Positions 8,233 to 17,074 of a stretch of DNA of 35,581 bases are shown piece after piece. Positions within the stretch are counted from its first letter, which is position 1; every line of letters starts with the position of its first letter. Both the position numbers and the translations under genes were made by a program. The stretch comes from a bacterium (GTDB lineage: Bacteria; Vulcanimicrobiota; Vulcanimicrobiia; Vulcanimicrobiales; SCRA01), in the NCBI GenBank assembly GCA_004297985.1, contig SCRA01000049.1:1-35581 (forward strand). The letters are read 5' to 3'. The notes beneath the pieces are model-generated. The model had not been told where the DNA came from. It saw only the letters and a program-made list of their open reading frames with translations, and searched no databases.

Positions 8233-10893
8233 ATGCGTCTGCTGGCCTTCATCCTCTCACTCTCTCTGCTTACCGGAGCCGCGCCACGGCCCGCGCGCGC
8301 CGCCGCCGACCCGAGTATCCTGCGCGCGACGCTGGCCAACGGACTGCGCGTGCTCGTGGTACGCGACACGCTGGCGCCGGTGGTCTCGACCGAAGTCTCC
8401 TATCTCGTCGGTTCCAGCGACGACCCCGCCGCATTTCCCGGAATGGCACATGCGCAGGAGCACATGCTGTTTCGCGGCACGCGCGACGTCTCCACCGATC
8501 AACTCAATACGATCGCCACGGCGTTGGGCGGCGACTACAACGCGTTCACGCGGCCGACCGTAACGCAGTTTCTCTTTACCGTTCCGGCAAATGATCTCGA
8601 TGTCGTGCTCCACATCGAGGCCGACCGCATGCGCGACGTCCTCGACGCGCAGAGCGAGTGGGCCGACGAGCGCGGAGCCATCGAGCAAGAGGTGGCGATG
8701 GACGAGTCGCAGCCGGGCTCCGACTTCTTCAACGATGTGCGCGTCAAGGTCTATGCCGGTACGCCCTATGCCCGCGACCCCGTCGGCACGAAGGCATCCT
8801 TCGACCGCTTGACGGGCACGGAACTGAAGCGCTTCTACCATACCTGGTATGCGCCGAACAATGCCGTGCTGGTGATCGCCGGCGACGTCGATCCTGCGCA
8901 GGCGCTGGCCAAGGTAACGTCGCTCTTCGCGGAGATCCCGCGCCGCGACGTTCCAACGCGCACCGTCGCCCACCTCGCGCCCGTGCACCGCACGGTGATC
9001 CGGCGCGTGACGACCCTGCCCTACCCGCTGGCCGTCGTCGGCTATCGGCTGCCGGGCGTGAGCAGCAAGGATTACGTCGCGTCGTTCCTGCTTCAGGCCG
9101 TGCTCAACAGCGAGCGCGGGGCCCTGCGCAGTCTGACCACGCACGGGCTTACCATCGGGTCCGGCTTCCAAGCGGAGCCGGCTCTCCCGGAGAGCCAGCT
9201 CTGCTACGCCGTCGGCGCCGTCGCCCCCGGGCAGGACCCGTGGGCGATGACCGAGCGGCTCGAGTCGATCATGGCACGCTACGCCCGCGAAGGCATCCCG
9301 GCCGATCTCTTCGAGGCCACCAAACGGCGGGTGATCGCCGACCAGCAGCTCAGCCGCAACTCGATCACCGAGCTGGCTTCGGATTGGTCCGACGTGCTCG
9401 CCGTCGACAAGGAGCCCTCCGTCGAGTACGAAGTCGCGCTGTTGCGGGGCGTGAGCCTGGCGGACGTCAACCGGCTGGCGAGAGCCTTCTTCAACCCTGC
9501 GCACGCAATCGTGGGTGCGCTCACCCCAACCTACCGAGCCGGAACGCAGAGCACGGAGAAACTTTCGGAGACGCTGCTGCCGCAACGTCCCGCGGGGAAC
9601 GTAACGCTTCCCTCGTGGGCGCAGCCGGTGATCACGAACTTCGAAGTACCGCAGCCTTCGCTCAGCCCCACGGTCAGCGAACTGCCCAACGGCATTCGCC
9701 TCATCGTTCAACCGGAGACGATCTCGCACTCGGTCTTCGTCTTCGGCGGGATCGACACCGAGCCGCCGCTTCAGGAGCCTGCCGGGAGCGACGGCGTCTC
9801 CACCGTGGTCGAGGGGATCTTCGACTACGGCACCGCTACCGTAGACCGCGACCAATTTCAACGCCGCTTGGAGGCGCTCGCCGCACGCGAAGATGCGGGC
9901 GCGCGCTTCTCGCTCCAGTTGACGAGCGATGCCTTCGAGCAGGGCGTGGAACTGCTGGCCGACAACGAGCTCCATCCGCGCTTCGACGCGGCGAGCTTCC
10001 AGGCCGCACGGCGCCAAGCGGCGGGGAACGTTGCCGCCTCCCTCTCCGGCTCGCATGTGATCGCGCTCCACGACCTCGACGCCAAGCTCCTTCCAGCGGG
10101 CGATCCGGGACTGCGTCAAGCAACCCCGAAGAGCATCGCGGCCATCTCCCTCGAGCAAGCGAAGGCGTACTACGCCAAAGCCTTCCGTCCCGACCTCACG
10201 ACCATCGTGGTCATCGGCGACATCTCCCCGCCGCGCGCACGCGCGGCGATCGAGCACGCCTTCGGCTCGTGGCAGGCCGCGGGGCCCAAGCCGGATCTCA
10301 CCTACCCCAGCGTTCCGCTCAACGCCCCCGACATGATCAAGATCACGCCGCAGACGATGCAGCAGGATGCCGTCACGCTCACCGAGCTGATCGGCATCAC
10401 GCGCGACGACCCCTCGCGCTACGCGCTGACGCTGGGCAACGCCGTGCTGGGCGGAGGCGACGCGGGGCCGCTAACCAGCCGCCTCTTCCGTGAACTCAGG
10501 ATGAATGCGGGCTTGGTCTACCAGGTCAACACCTCGCTCTCGATCGGCCGTAGCCGCTCGCGCTTCGAGATCGCCTATGCCTCATCGCCGAAGAACGCGG
10601 CGCAGGCGCACACGCTGGTGGATCGTGATCTGCGGGAGATGCAGCGGGCGCCGATCCCGCAGCGGGAGCTCGAGCTCACCAAGGCCTCACTACTGCGCCG
10701 CACCGTCGTCGACGCCTCCGCGGAGGATGCCATCGCCGGCGGCCTCCTGCGGCGCTCGATCGAGGGGCTCCCGTTGGACGAGCCGGCGATCGCCGCCGGG
10801 CGCATCAAGGCGACGACGGCGGAGCAGATCCGCGATGCCTTCGCGCGCTGGATCCGTCCCGCAGGGTTCGTCCAGCTCACCGAGGGGCCGTAG
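8233..10893 (+). CDS. Secreted M16 zinc metallopeptidase, two-domain single chain
   Basis: Insulinase/processing-peptidase family protein of 886 residues. Residues 1-23 are a signal peptide (hydrophobic LLAFILSLSLLTG, then cleavage near ARA-AADP), so it acts in the periplasm. The N-terminal half has the inverted zinc motif HAQEH (His73, Glu76, His77) and the distant glutamate Glu153 in the usual x75-76 spacing. The C-terminal half repeats the fold without the zinc motif and keeps the conserved SRLFRELRMNAGLVYQV segment, as expected for the non-catalytic partner in families where both halves are one chain. The frame is open to a GTG at 8176 overlapping the thioesterase stop (GTGA). The ATG at 8233 was preferred because it starts right at the signal peptide, but the longer form is possible. 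It ends 3 bp from the convergent pxpA. Confidence 0.9.
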   Translation: MRLLAFILSLSLLTGAAPRPARAAADPSILRATLANGLRVLVVRDTLAPVVSTEVSYLVGSSDDPAAFPGMAHAQEHMLFRGTRDVSTDQLNTIATALGGDYNAFTRPTVTQFLFTVPANDLDVVLHIEADRMRDVLDAQSEWADERGAIEQEVAMDESQPGSDFFNDVRVKVYAGTPYARDPVGTKASFDRLTGTELKRFYHTWYAPNNAVLVIAGDVDPAQALAKVTSLFAEIPRRDVPTRTVAHLAPVHRTVIRRVTTLPYPLAVVGYRLPGVSSKDYVASFLLQAVLNSERGALRSLTTHGLTIGSGFQAEPALPESQLCYAVGAVAPGQDPWAMTERLESIMARYAREGIPADLFEATKRRVIADQQLSRNSITELASDWSDVLAVDKEPSVEYEVALLRGVSLADVNRLARAFFNPAHAIVGALTPTYRAGTQSTEKLSETLLPQRPAGNVTLPSWAQPVITNFEVPQPSLSPTVSELPNGIRLIVQPETISHSVFVFGGIDTEPPLQEPAGSDGVSTVVEGIFDYGTATVDRDQFQRRLEALAAREDAGARFSLQLTSDAFEQGVELLADNELHPRFDAASFQAARRQAAGNVAASLSGSHVIALHDLDAKLLPAGDPGLRQATPKSIAAISLEQAKAYYAKAFRPDLTTIVVIGDISPPRARAAIEHAFGSWQAAGPKPDLTYPSVPLNAPDMIKITPQTMQQDAVTLTELIGITRDDPSRYALTLGNAVLGGGDAGPLTSRLFRELRMNAGLVYQVNTSLSIGRSRSRFEIAYASSPKNAAQAHTLVDRDLREMQRAPIPQRELELTKASLLRRTVVDASAEDAIAGGLLRRSIEGLPLDEPAIAAGRIKATTAEQIRDAFARWIRPAGFVQLTEGP

Positions 10894-10896
10894 ACC

Positions 10897-11685
10897 TCAG
10901 GCCGCGGCTCCCTGCCGCAGCACCTCCGCCATGGAAGCGATGCGCACCCCGGCACGCTCCAACGCCCCGCGCAGACGCGCGGCGAGATCGGCGGCTCCCG
11001 GGGTGTCGCCGTGCGTGCAGATGGTGTGGACGGGAATCTCCAGCACCGTACCGTCCACCGCTCGCACGCGGCCTTCGAGCACCATGGAGACCGCACGCTC
11101 CACCACGCGCGCGGGGTCGGTAATCACCGCGCCAGGGAGACGCCGCGAGACGAGCGTGCCGTCGGCGTTGTACTCGCGATCGGCGAAGACTTCGAAGACC
11201 ACGCGCATCCCAGCCGCCTGCGCGGCCTTGGCGAACTCGCCGCCGTACGCCACCACCAGCAGATTGGCATCGAAGTCTTTGATCCCCGCGACGATGGCAT
11301 CGGCCAGCACGCGATCGGTCATCGCCAGGTTGTTGAGCTGTCCGTGTGGTTTGACGTGCTGCAGCGAGAGATCGGCGCGCCGGCAGAATGCGGAGAGCGC
11401 CCCGATCTGATAGAGCACGTCGGTGCGCGCTTCGTCCGGCGTGACGCCGATATTGCGCCGCCCGAAGCCCACGAGGTCGGGGAACGCGGGGTGTGCCCCG
11501 ACCGCAACGCCGTGGTGCTTGGCCGTCTCCACCGAGCGTGCCATGACGCGCGGATCGCCGCCGTGAAAGCCGCAGGCGACGTTGGCCGAGGAGATCGAGG
11601 GAAACATTCGATCGTCATCGCCCATCGTCCAGGCGCCGAAGCTCTCGCCCATGTCGCAGTTGAGGTCTACTACTCGCTCGGCCAT
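10897..11685 (-). CDS. pxpA: 5-oxoprolinase subunit A (LamB/YcsF family)
   Basis: Subunit of the bacterial ATP-dependent 5-oxoprolinase PxpABC, which opens 5-oxoproline (pyroglutamate) to glutamate in the cytoplasm. The 262-residue length is typical and the LamB/YcsF signatures are all there: DLNCDMGESFG near the N-terminus, ANVACGFHGGD, GAHPAFPDLVGFGRR, and VKPHGQLNN. The ATG at 11685 has AGAAGGAG about 7 nt upstream; a longer open frame to 11886 is not used because it adds an arginine-rich stretch without family similarity. It is the last gene of the order pxpB-pxpC-pxpA, 52 bp after pxpC. The finding that these three families together form 5-oxoprolinase is established knowledge; its action here follows from the intact triad. 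Confidence 0.93.
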   Translation of the reverse strand: MAERVVDLNCDMGESFGAWTMGDDDRMFPSISSANVACGFHGGDPRVMARSVETAKHHGVAVGAHPAFPDLVGFGRRNIGVTPDEARTDVLYQIGALSAFCRRADLSLQHVKPHGQLNNLAMTDRVLADAIVAGIKDFDANLLVVAYGGEFAKAAQAAGMRVVFEVFADREYNADGTLVSRRLPGAVITDPARVVERAVSMVLEGRVRAVDGTVLEIPVHTICTHGDTPGAADLAARLRGALERAGVRIASMAEVLRQGAAA

Positions 11686-11737
11686 CGCAGCACTCCTTCT
11701 TCGTCTCTTCGGTTCCGTTCGACGGCGCGCGCCGCCC

Positions 11738-12880
11738 CTACTCGTCGGCGAGGATCTCGCAGACGGGGGCGGCCTCATGCACGTCGGCGCCATTCTCCGC
11801 CAACATCCGTACGAGGCGCCCTCCAATCGGCGTGCGCAACGTGCGGTGTTCCCCCATGACCTCCAACTCCGCGATGGCATCGCCACGCTCCACGCGCGTG
11901 CCGGGCGCCAGGACGCCGTGCCAGACGGCCCAGCGCGGCGAGCGCAACGTCACCGAACGCTGCGCGCGCCAGGCCTCCAGTGCCTCGCGCTCCTCGACGA
12001 GCCGAAGGCGCAGCCGGTCGCCCGGCTTGCGCTGGGCGAGCGCTGGAAGATCGGCGGAGATCACCACCGCCAACGTGGGGTAGCCCCCGATCGACCCGCG
12101 GCTGCGCAGCAGCAGGAGCGGCTCCCCGCTGGAGGTGATCTCGACGGCGCCGATGGCCATGCCTTCGGAGATCTCGTCCCCACGCACGGCCGCCGGCACG
12201 CGCGGCCCGCGCAAGCGCAGGCCAACGCGATCGGAACGGTGGTCGACGCGATACCAGGTCTCGACGAGGCGTCGCAGCCCGCTGCTTGCCGCGCCCTCGG
12301 CGCGATGCCCGGTGAGCGCGCGGACCACCTCGCGCTCCAACAGCGTCGAAGGGACCTCGAAGCGCGCATACTCCGCGTCCGCCGGTTCGGCTGCGGGCGC
12401 GGCAAGCGCGAGACTGTCGCCGACGCGCAGCGCGCGCCCCTCGAGCCCGCCGATGCCTGCCAAGAGGTCGGTGGCGCGGCTCCCCATCACCATCGGCACG
12501 TCTACGCCACCGGTTACGGCGAGGTAGGCGCGGACGCCGCGCCGGGCGGAGCCGCCGCCGATGCGGTCGCCGGGGTGCAGGAGATGCACTTCCCCCGGTA
12601 GCCACGGCTGGCCGTTGAACGTGCAGGAGAGGTCTGCGCCGGCCAGCGCGGCCGCTCGCGGCGCATCGTTCGCCCCGTCGCCCAGTACCTCGAGCGTAGG
12701 GGCCAGCAACGTCATCTCCAGGACGGCGGCGCCGTCTCGATTCCCCGCCTGCCGATTGGCCCAGGCGGCGGCGCGCGTGTCGAGCGCGCCATTGACCATG
12801 ACGCCCAGATGCTCGTAGCCCAGCCGCCCCCGATCTTGCACGGTTGTTGCCAGACCGGGCGCGGTCACGCGGAGGCGCAC
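11738..12880 (-). CDS. pxpC: 5-oxoprolinase subunit C (KipA-like) with a degenerate biotinyl-like C-terminal domain
   Basis: Residues 1-300 are the AHS2/KipA domain (PGLATTVQDRGR at the start, YLAVTGGVDVPMVMGSRATD, SEGMAIGAVEITSSGEPLLLL, GGYPTLAVV), partner of PxpB in 5-oxoprolinase. Residues about 310-380 form an extra domain with the pattern of biotin carboxyl carriers: GDAIAELEVMGEHRTLRTP, IGGRLVRML, then a G-x-x-V turn and CEIL. The biotinylation motif EAMKM reads EVMGE, so the acceptor lysine is replaced by Gly343. The start was set at GTG 12880 because GAGGAG lies 5 nt upstream and the product begins like known PxpC; GTG 12868 would give a GTGA overlap with pxpB and is the main alternative. 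It overlaps pxpB by 16 bp. Confidence 0.88.
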   Translation of the reverse strand: MRLRVTAPGLATTVQDRGRLGYEHLGVMVNGALDTRAAAWANRQAGNRDGAAVLEMTLLAPTLEVLGDGANDAPRAAALAGADLSCTFNGQPWLPGEVHLLHPGDRIGGGSARRGVRAYLAVTGGVDVPMVMGSRATDLLAGIGGLEGRALRVGDSLALAAPAAEPADAEYARFEVPSTLLEREVVRALTGHRAEGAASSGLRRLVETWYRVDHRSDRVGLRLRGPRVPAAVRGDEISEGMAIGAVEITSSGEPLLLLRSRGSIGGYPTLAVVISADLPALAQRKPGDRLRLRLVEEREALEAWRAQRSVTLRSPRWAVWHGVLAPGTRVERGDAIAELEVMGEHRTLRTPIGGRLVRMLAENGADVHEAAPVCEILADE

Positions 12881-13593
12881 AGCCACTCCTCGCCCGCCGC
12901 GGATGCCGCGGCGAGCTCTTCAAAACGCGCCCGATCGATGGCGTAGAAGCGCAGCAGATCGCCGGACGACCACACTACCGGCGGGCGGCGCGCCGCCCGG
13001 AAGGGGATGACCGGCGTACGCCCCAGCAGGTGCCAACCGCCGGGACTAGCCGTGGGGTAGATCGTGACCTGTTGTCCGGCGATGGCCACCGAGCCCAGCG
13101 GGACGGCGGCACGCGGGGCCCCGCGCCGCGGCACCCGCAGTTCCTCGGGGAGCACCCCGCAGAGCGGCTGCCCGGGGGTGAAGCCGATGGTGAAGATGCG
13201 GAAATCGCGCGAGGTGTGCAGCTCGACGACTCGATCGGTCGAAAGACCCGTGCGCTCCGCGACGCCCTCGAGGTCCTCACCCGCATACCAGACCGGGACC
13301 AGGAAGCGGCGCGACGGCGAGGCCTCCTCCTGCCGCGCCGCTAGGCGGAGACTCAAACGAGCGATGATTTCGCGGCGCGCGATCGTCAGAGGATCGAATT
13401 CAATGAGCAGCGTGGTGTACGAAGGAATCGCTCCCCAGACGCCGGGGAGCTCACCGCGTTCGATCAACTGCTGCGCGGCGCGCGCCACCCGATGGACGCG
13501 CTCGTTGACGGCCGTCTCGACACGATCTCCAAACTCCAACAAGAGCGCGGCATCCCCCACGGGGAGCACCCTTTGCCATGGTTCTTCCTCCAC
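12865..13593 (-). CDS. pxpB: 5-oxoprolinase subunit B (KipI-like)
   Basis: First gene of the pxpBCA operon. The 242-residue AHS1/KipI domain protein pairs with PxpC to form the ATP-using part of 5-oxoprolinase; the same fold in Bacillus KipI inhibits the KinA kinase. Visible family features are VLPVGDAALLLEFGD at the start, PSYTTLLIEFDP, a central FTPGQPLCGVLPEEL (the usual GFAPGFAYLGGL region), and PRAAVPLGSVAIAGQQ followed by TIYPTASPGGWHLLGRTP. The frame extends to GTG 13611, but GTG 13593 is preferred because GGAGG is 5 nt upstream. It is divergent from the chemotaxis receptor, with about 217 bp between the two starts in which I recognised no firm promoter. Confidence 0.9.
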   Translation of the reverse strand: MEEEPWQRVLPVGDAALLLEFGDRVETAVNERVHRVARAAQQLIERGELPGVWGAIPSYTTLLIEFDPLTIARREIIARLSLRLAARQEEASPSRRFLVPVWYAGEDLEGVAERTGLSTDRVVELHTSRDFRIFTIGFTPGQPLCGVLPEELRVPRRGAPRAAVPLGSVAIAGQQVTIYPTASPGGWHLLGRTPVIPFRAARRPPVVWSSGDLLRFYAIDRARFEELAAASAAGEEWLCASA

Positions 13594-13810
13594 GCGCACC
13601 TCCGCCGCCACTCTGCACCGCGATTTTGCCGCCGTCCTGCCGATGACGTGATGGATCGCCTATTCGGGCGCGCGTTACGCGACCTTTACAGAAACGGCCA
13701 AGGGTCGACGACATCTCGGGTGGTAGATACGGCGCGTGCCGGCGGATCCACGTTCTCATGGAGAGAGCGGGGTTCTCGTTAGCTATGCGGTCGGGAGGGA
13801 GGCACACGGC

Positions 13811-15937
13811 ATGGACCACCCTACAGAGATCGCCATGGAGCGGACAACCCTGAGCAAGCGCATGAGCTTGGAGCGAGGGCTGGTCGTCGCCTTCGGCGTC
13901 GTCCTGGCCATCGTGGTCGCCATCGCACCGCTGGCGATCTGGGCGGTACTCTCGATCTCCTCGCGCGCCGAGGTGCTCCACACCACGATCATCCGCGCGC
14001 AGGTAGCCTACGCGCAAGTGGCATCCGACGCCGATCTGCTGCGCGCCGCTTTGCTGGAGGCGGCGACCACGCCGGACAAGTCGCGCGCCGCCGCCTCCAC
14101 CCGAATCGTCGGGGAGATGCTCAAGCAGTTCCCCGACGATGCGCGCAAGATGGAGGAGGTAGCCAAGAGCGATCCGGACTTCGCACAACTGTTGGAGGCG
14201 TTCCGCGCCTCGGCCAGCGCCTATGACTTCGCCTCGCTCCCCGCCCTCTCGATGCTCTCCGCCGGCCAGCGCAAACAGGCCCAACAACTCATCGACGGCC
14301 CCTCGTACACCGCCTACCAGCAACAGAAGAGCGACGGCGACGCGCTCCTGCAAGCCTTCAACAAGGCCTCCGATGCGCTCTGGAACCAGTTGCTGCGCGC
14401 GCGCGCTATCGCTATCTCCGTGCTCGTAGCGGGCGTGGCGGTAGCCTTCATCGTGGCGCTCCTGGTGAGCGCGTGGGTGCGGCGCATCGTGCTGCGCGGC
14501 ATCGGCCGATGCCTCGAGACGTTCGAGGCTATGGAGCGCGGCGACCTCACGCAGCGCATCGGCTGGGAAGGAAGCGATGTGCTCGGCCGGCTCGCCACGG
14601 CCGTCGACTCGCTTGCCGATCGCCTGAGCAGCATGATCGGCGCGATTCAGAGCGTCTCCGCCACCGTGCTCCACGCCAGCGGCGAGGAACGGCGGATCTC
14701 TCGCGAAGTAGACGAGCGCGTGCGCGAAGAGTTACAAGCTCTCCAAGAGGCTAGCGGCATCTCGGCCGGCGTCGGACGATCGGCGGCCAGCGTCGCCGAG
14801 AACTCCAATCGCGTGGCCGACCGCGTCTCCGACGTATCCGGCGCCGTAGCCCAGTTCGCCGCCTCGATCAAGCAGATCGAGTCCAACGTCTCCAGCCTCT
14901 CCGCCGTCGTGCAGCAGACCATCGTCGCGACGCAGGAGATGGCCGCTACCATCGTCCAGGTAGCCAGTAACGCCGATCGCGTGCGCGGCGAGTCGACGCA
15001 GACCGACCGTGAGTTCCTCGAGGGCCGCGATGAAGTCGCAGCGCTCTCCGCGCGCGTAGGGAGCATGCGCTCGACCGTTGCCAATGTCATGAGCGAGATG
15101 GACGGGCTCGACTCCGCCTCTCGCCAAATCGGCGAGATTCTCAGCCTCATTGAAGAGATCGCCGATCAGACCAATCTGCTCGCGCTCAACGCCGCCATCG
15201 AGGCGGCACGAGCCGGCGAGCACGGGCGCGGCTTCGCCGTCGTCGCCGAAGAGGTACGTAAGCTCGCCGAGAAGTCGTCGACCTCGACGCGCGATATCGG
15301 CGCGCTGATCGCCGACATCCAACGGCGCACGCGCGCCGTACTCGAGCGCACCTCCACCGCCAACCAAGACGTGCAGGCCAGCGCCGAGTCCGCGGCTTCG
15401 GTCAATCGGACCATCGAGGCGATCGCGCAACGCGTCACGCAAATGGCTCGTTTGGTCGGCGAGATCAGCGTCGCCACCGCGCAGCAGGCGCAAGCGTCGG
15501 AAGAGCTGGCCAACGCCAGCGGCCAGATGGGCAAGATGGCGGAAGAGGCGACGCTCGCCATCACTCAGCAGACGGCCTCTTCCAATCAGATTCTCGATGC
15601 CGTGACGGAGATCGAGCAACGCACCGGCGAGGCCGCGCGCGCGAGCGACGAGCAGCGCACGGCAATCGAGGCGCTGACCGCGCGCGTCGAGCGCACGGCC
15701 GAGCTCGGCAATGAGAACGCGCGTGCCGTTACCGGCATGCGCCTAGCCAGCGAACGCATGGAGACGCAGGCCGGCTCGCTCGGCGAGATGGTCGAGCAGT
15801 TCACGGTGGCCTCGAATGGCGAAGCGGGCTTCGCCGGCGCGGCGCTCGACGAACCGTTTGCTCCCTCGTTGGGAGCCGCTCCAGCCGGGCGATCCGGCGC
15901 TGGGAAAGCCACGCCGCTGCAGGAACTGGCCGGGTAA
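13811..15937 (+). CDS. Methyl-accepting chemotaxis protein
   Basis: Transmembrane chemoreceptor of 708 residues. It has TM1 (about 24-48), a mainly helical periplasmic sensor of about 150 residues, TM2 (about 199-222), a HAMP linker (about 223-276, with [13 protein letters not shown]), and a long cytoplasmic coiled coil. The signalling tip near 449-488 carries the near-invariant [20 protein letters not shown] followed by [18 protein letters not shown]. The helical sensor recalls four-helix-bundle domains, but no ligand can be named. The C-terminus (PLQELAG) shows no CheR-docking pentapeptide. The start ATG 13811 has AGGGAGG 8 nt upstream; the open frame continues further 5' without similarity. 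No che genes are in the window, so it must work with a distant CheA/CheW. A small exported protein follows 43 bp downstream. Confidence 0.93.
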   Translation: MDHPTEIAMERTTLSKRMSLERGLVVAFGVVLAIVVAIAPLAIWAVLSISSRAEVLHTTIIRAQVAYAQVASDADLLRAALLEAATTPDKSRAAASTRIVGEMLKQFPDDARKMEEVAKSDPDFAQLLEAFRASASAYDFASLPALSMLSAGQRKQAQQLIDGPSYTAYQQQKSDGDALLQAFNKASDALWNQLLRARAIAISVLVAGVAVAFIVALLVSAWVRRIVLRGIGRCLETFEAMERGDLTQRIGWEGSDVLGRLATAVDSLADRLSSMIGAIQSVSATVLHASGEERRISREVDERVREELQALQEASGISAGVGRSAASVAENSNRVADRVSDVSGAVAQFAASIKQIESNVSSLSAVVQQTIVATQEMAATIVQVASNADRVRGESTQTDREFLEGRDEVAALSARVGSMRSTVANVMSEMDGLDSASRQIGEILSLIEEIADQTNLLALNAAIEAARAGEHGRGFAVVAEEVRKLAEKSSTSTRDIGALIADIQRRTRAVLERTSTANQDVQASAESAASVNRTIEAIAQRVTQMARLVGEISVATAQQAQASEELANASGQMGKMAEEATLAITQQTASSNQILDAVTEIEQRTGEAARASDEQRTAIEALTARVERTAELGNENARAVTGMRLASERMETQAGSLGEMVEQFTVASNGEAGFAGAALDEPFAPSLGAAPAGRSGAGKATPLQELAG

Positions 15938-15980
15938 CGAACGTATCCACCGCACACCACACGACACGGAGCCACCTACA

Positions 15981-16289
15981 ATGCGCCGTCTCATCGCCAC
16001 GCTCGTCAGCGCACTCGCGATCTTCTCGTTCGCCGCGGCGGTGTCCGCCGCGCCGAGTCCTGACGCCACCGTCGATCCTTCGCTCATTCCCGATGGAACC
16101 TATACCGTTACGGTCACGAAGGTCGTCGATCCCCAGCACGTCCTCGTCATCATGCCCGGCAACATGAAGACCGAGCTCGAAGCCGCACGCCCCAGCATCT
16201 CCTTCGCGAAAGTGAAGGAAGGCGACAGCCTCAAGGTCTCCACCGGTAAGGGAAAGATCCTCGTCTTCATGGACATGACGCAGAAGTAG
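15981..16289 (+). CDS. Small exported protein of unknown function
   Basis: A 102-residue protein that I do not recognise. Residues 1-23 are a clear signal peptide (arginines, then LIATLVSALAIFSFAAA, cleavage near VSA-APSP), so the mature part of about 79 residues is periplasmic or secreted. The mature sequence looks like a single small beta domain (GTYTVTVTKVVDPQHVLVIMPG, then DSLKVSTGKGKILVFM), possibly OB-like, with no cysteines. The ATG at 15981 has GGAG 9 nt upstream. It lies 43 bp after the chemoreceptor in the same direction and is followed by a strong hairpin at 16303-16350, so the two genes may form one transcript. A role as a sensor partner is possible but purely contextual. Confidence 0.75.
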   Translation: MRRLIATLVSALAIFSFAAAVSAAPSPDATVDPSLIPDGTYTVTVTKVVDPQHVLVIMPGNMKTELEAARPSISFAKVKEGDSLKVSTGKGKILVFMDMTQK

Positions 16290-16302
16290 ACAGACCTGCG
16301 CG

Positions 16303-16350
16303 CTGCGACGAGAAGGGGACCGGCTGCCGCCGGTCCCCTTCTCGTCGCAG
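16303..16350 (+). terminator. Strong hairpin terminator after the chemoreceptor operon
   Basis: A perfect 22-bp inverted repeat (16303-16324 with 16329-16350) encloses the 4-nt loop TGCC. It begins 13 bp after the stop at 16289. The stem is GC-rich and very stable. No U-tract follows (next bases TATGTT), so it is an atypical intrinsic terminator or an mRNA-end stabiliser. Confidence 0.75.
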
Positions 16351-16354
16351 TATG

Positions 16355-16427
16355 TTAGGGAGTCTCTGATCTGCGTTCAGACCAAGGCGCCGAGAGGCTG
16401 GGATGACGCAGATCAGAGACTCCCTAA
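16355..16427. repeat. Perfect 22-bp inverted repeat with 29-nt loop, MITE-like
   Basis: Arms 16355-16376 and 16406-16427 are perfectly complementary and begin TTAGGGAGTCTCTGATC. The 29-nt centre is not paired. Each end has a TA dinucleotide bordering the core GGGAGTCTC...GAGACTCCC, as expected if a tiny element inserted at TA. The right arm contains the stop codon TAG (16426-16424) of the minus-strand gene 16424-17020. It may also act as a bidirectional terminator. There is no transposase, and copy number elsewhere is unknown. Confidence 0.6.
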
Positions 16428-17020
16428 TACCAGCCGTCGGCCAGCGCTGCCAGCTCGGTGACGGCGCGGCGACGCTCCTGCACTTCGGAGGCATGAGATC
16501 CGACGTGCGTCTCGATGATGCGCTCGAATGCTGTGCGCCGCTCCTGCTTGGCAACCGTCAACGCCTCGACTTCTCCGTGTGTCAACAGTGCGAGCAGCAC
16601 CGCGTTGACTTCACCGCGCAGGCGCTGCACGTCGCGGCGCCCCCGATCGGCGGCGTCGGCGGCGCGAATACCATCGGCGTGCGAGACGCCGCCGGCGGAA
16701 GGCACATAGGTGTCGAGCGGATCGAAGTCACCGTAGGTTTTACCGAAACGCCGATAGATCGCGTCGATCTCGCGGCGCACATGCTCGCGAACTTCGTGCA
16801 CGTTCACGCGGAAGGCCGCCATCAGCCGCAGCATCTCTTCGGCCTTCGCGGCGGGAAGCGTGGCACGGACGGCGGCACGATATCGTCGGTCTGCGCCGTC
16901 CAGCTCGGCTACGGCCGGTGCCAAGGCCGCGGCTACGGCATCCTCGCCGCCGGGTGGGAGATCTAAGCGCGCGCAGAGGGCCGCCGCAAGCGCGGCAGCA
17001 AGGTGTAATTCGATCGTCAT
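16424..17020 (-). CDS. Hypothetical helical protein
   Basis: A 198-residue protein that I cannot assign. It is rich in alanine, arginine and glutamate and looks all-helical, with charged helices such as NVHEVREHVRREIDAIYRRFG and KQERRTAFERIIETH. The middle has a distinctive loop DFDPLDTYVPSAGG. There is no signal peptide or membrane segment, so it is probably cytoplasmic. The ATG at 17020 has GGCGAGG a few bases upstream. It is divergent from the next hypothetical gene, with only 54 bp between the two starts. Its stop codon lies within the right arm of the inverted repeat at 16355-16427, so its present C-terminus may have been set by insertion of that element. The reading frame has normal codon use for the window. 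Confidence 0.65.
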   Translation of the reverse strand: MTIELHLAAALAAALCARLDLPPGGEDAVAAALAPAVAELDGADRRYRAAVRATLPAAKAEEMLRLMAAFRVNVHEVREHVRREIDAIYRRFGKTYGDFDPLDTYVPSAGGVSHADGIRAADAADRGRRDVQRLRGEVNAVLLALLTHGEVEALTVAKQERRTAFERIIETHVGSHASEVQERRRAVTELAALADGWY

Positions 17021-17059
17021 CGGCCTCGCCTTCGATGCGAGGTTGCCGTACCCATCGCA

Positions 17060-17065
17060 TATAAC
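17060..17065 (+). promoter_or_regulatory. Possible -10 element, suggesting a leaderless transcript
   Basis: TATAAC lies in the 54-bp divergent gap, and the ATG at 17075 begins 9 nt after it. Transcription starting 6-7 nt downstream would leave almost no 5' leader, and no Shine-Dalgarno is visible. No good -35 hexamer was found at 16-18 bp, so this is tentative. Confidence 0.3.
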
Positions 17066-17074
17066 TCTCGGTGT

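Noticed and set aside
8257-10257. A 666-codon open frame on the minus strand opposite the M16 peptidase gene.
   Set aside because: It is a shadow of high GC content: arginine/valine/glycine-rich, with no domain pattern, while the plus strand has a signal peptide and intact zinc motifs.
13594-13810. A possible riboswitch or small RNA in the gap between pxpB and the chemoreceptor gene.
   Set aside because: I saw no recognisable conserved core, long stem or terminator in it.
16303-16427. The two inverted repeats as a CRISPR or integron attachment array.
   Set aside because: The two repeats have unrelated sequences, there are no spacers or direct repeats, and no cas or integrase gene is near.
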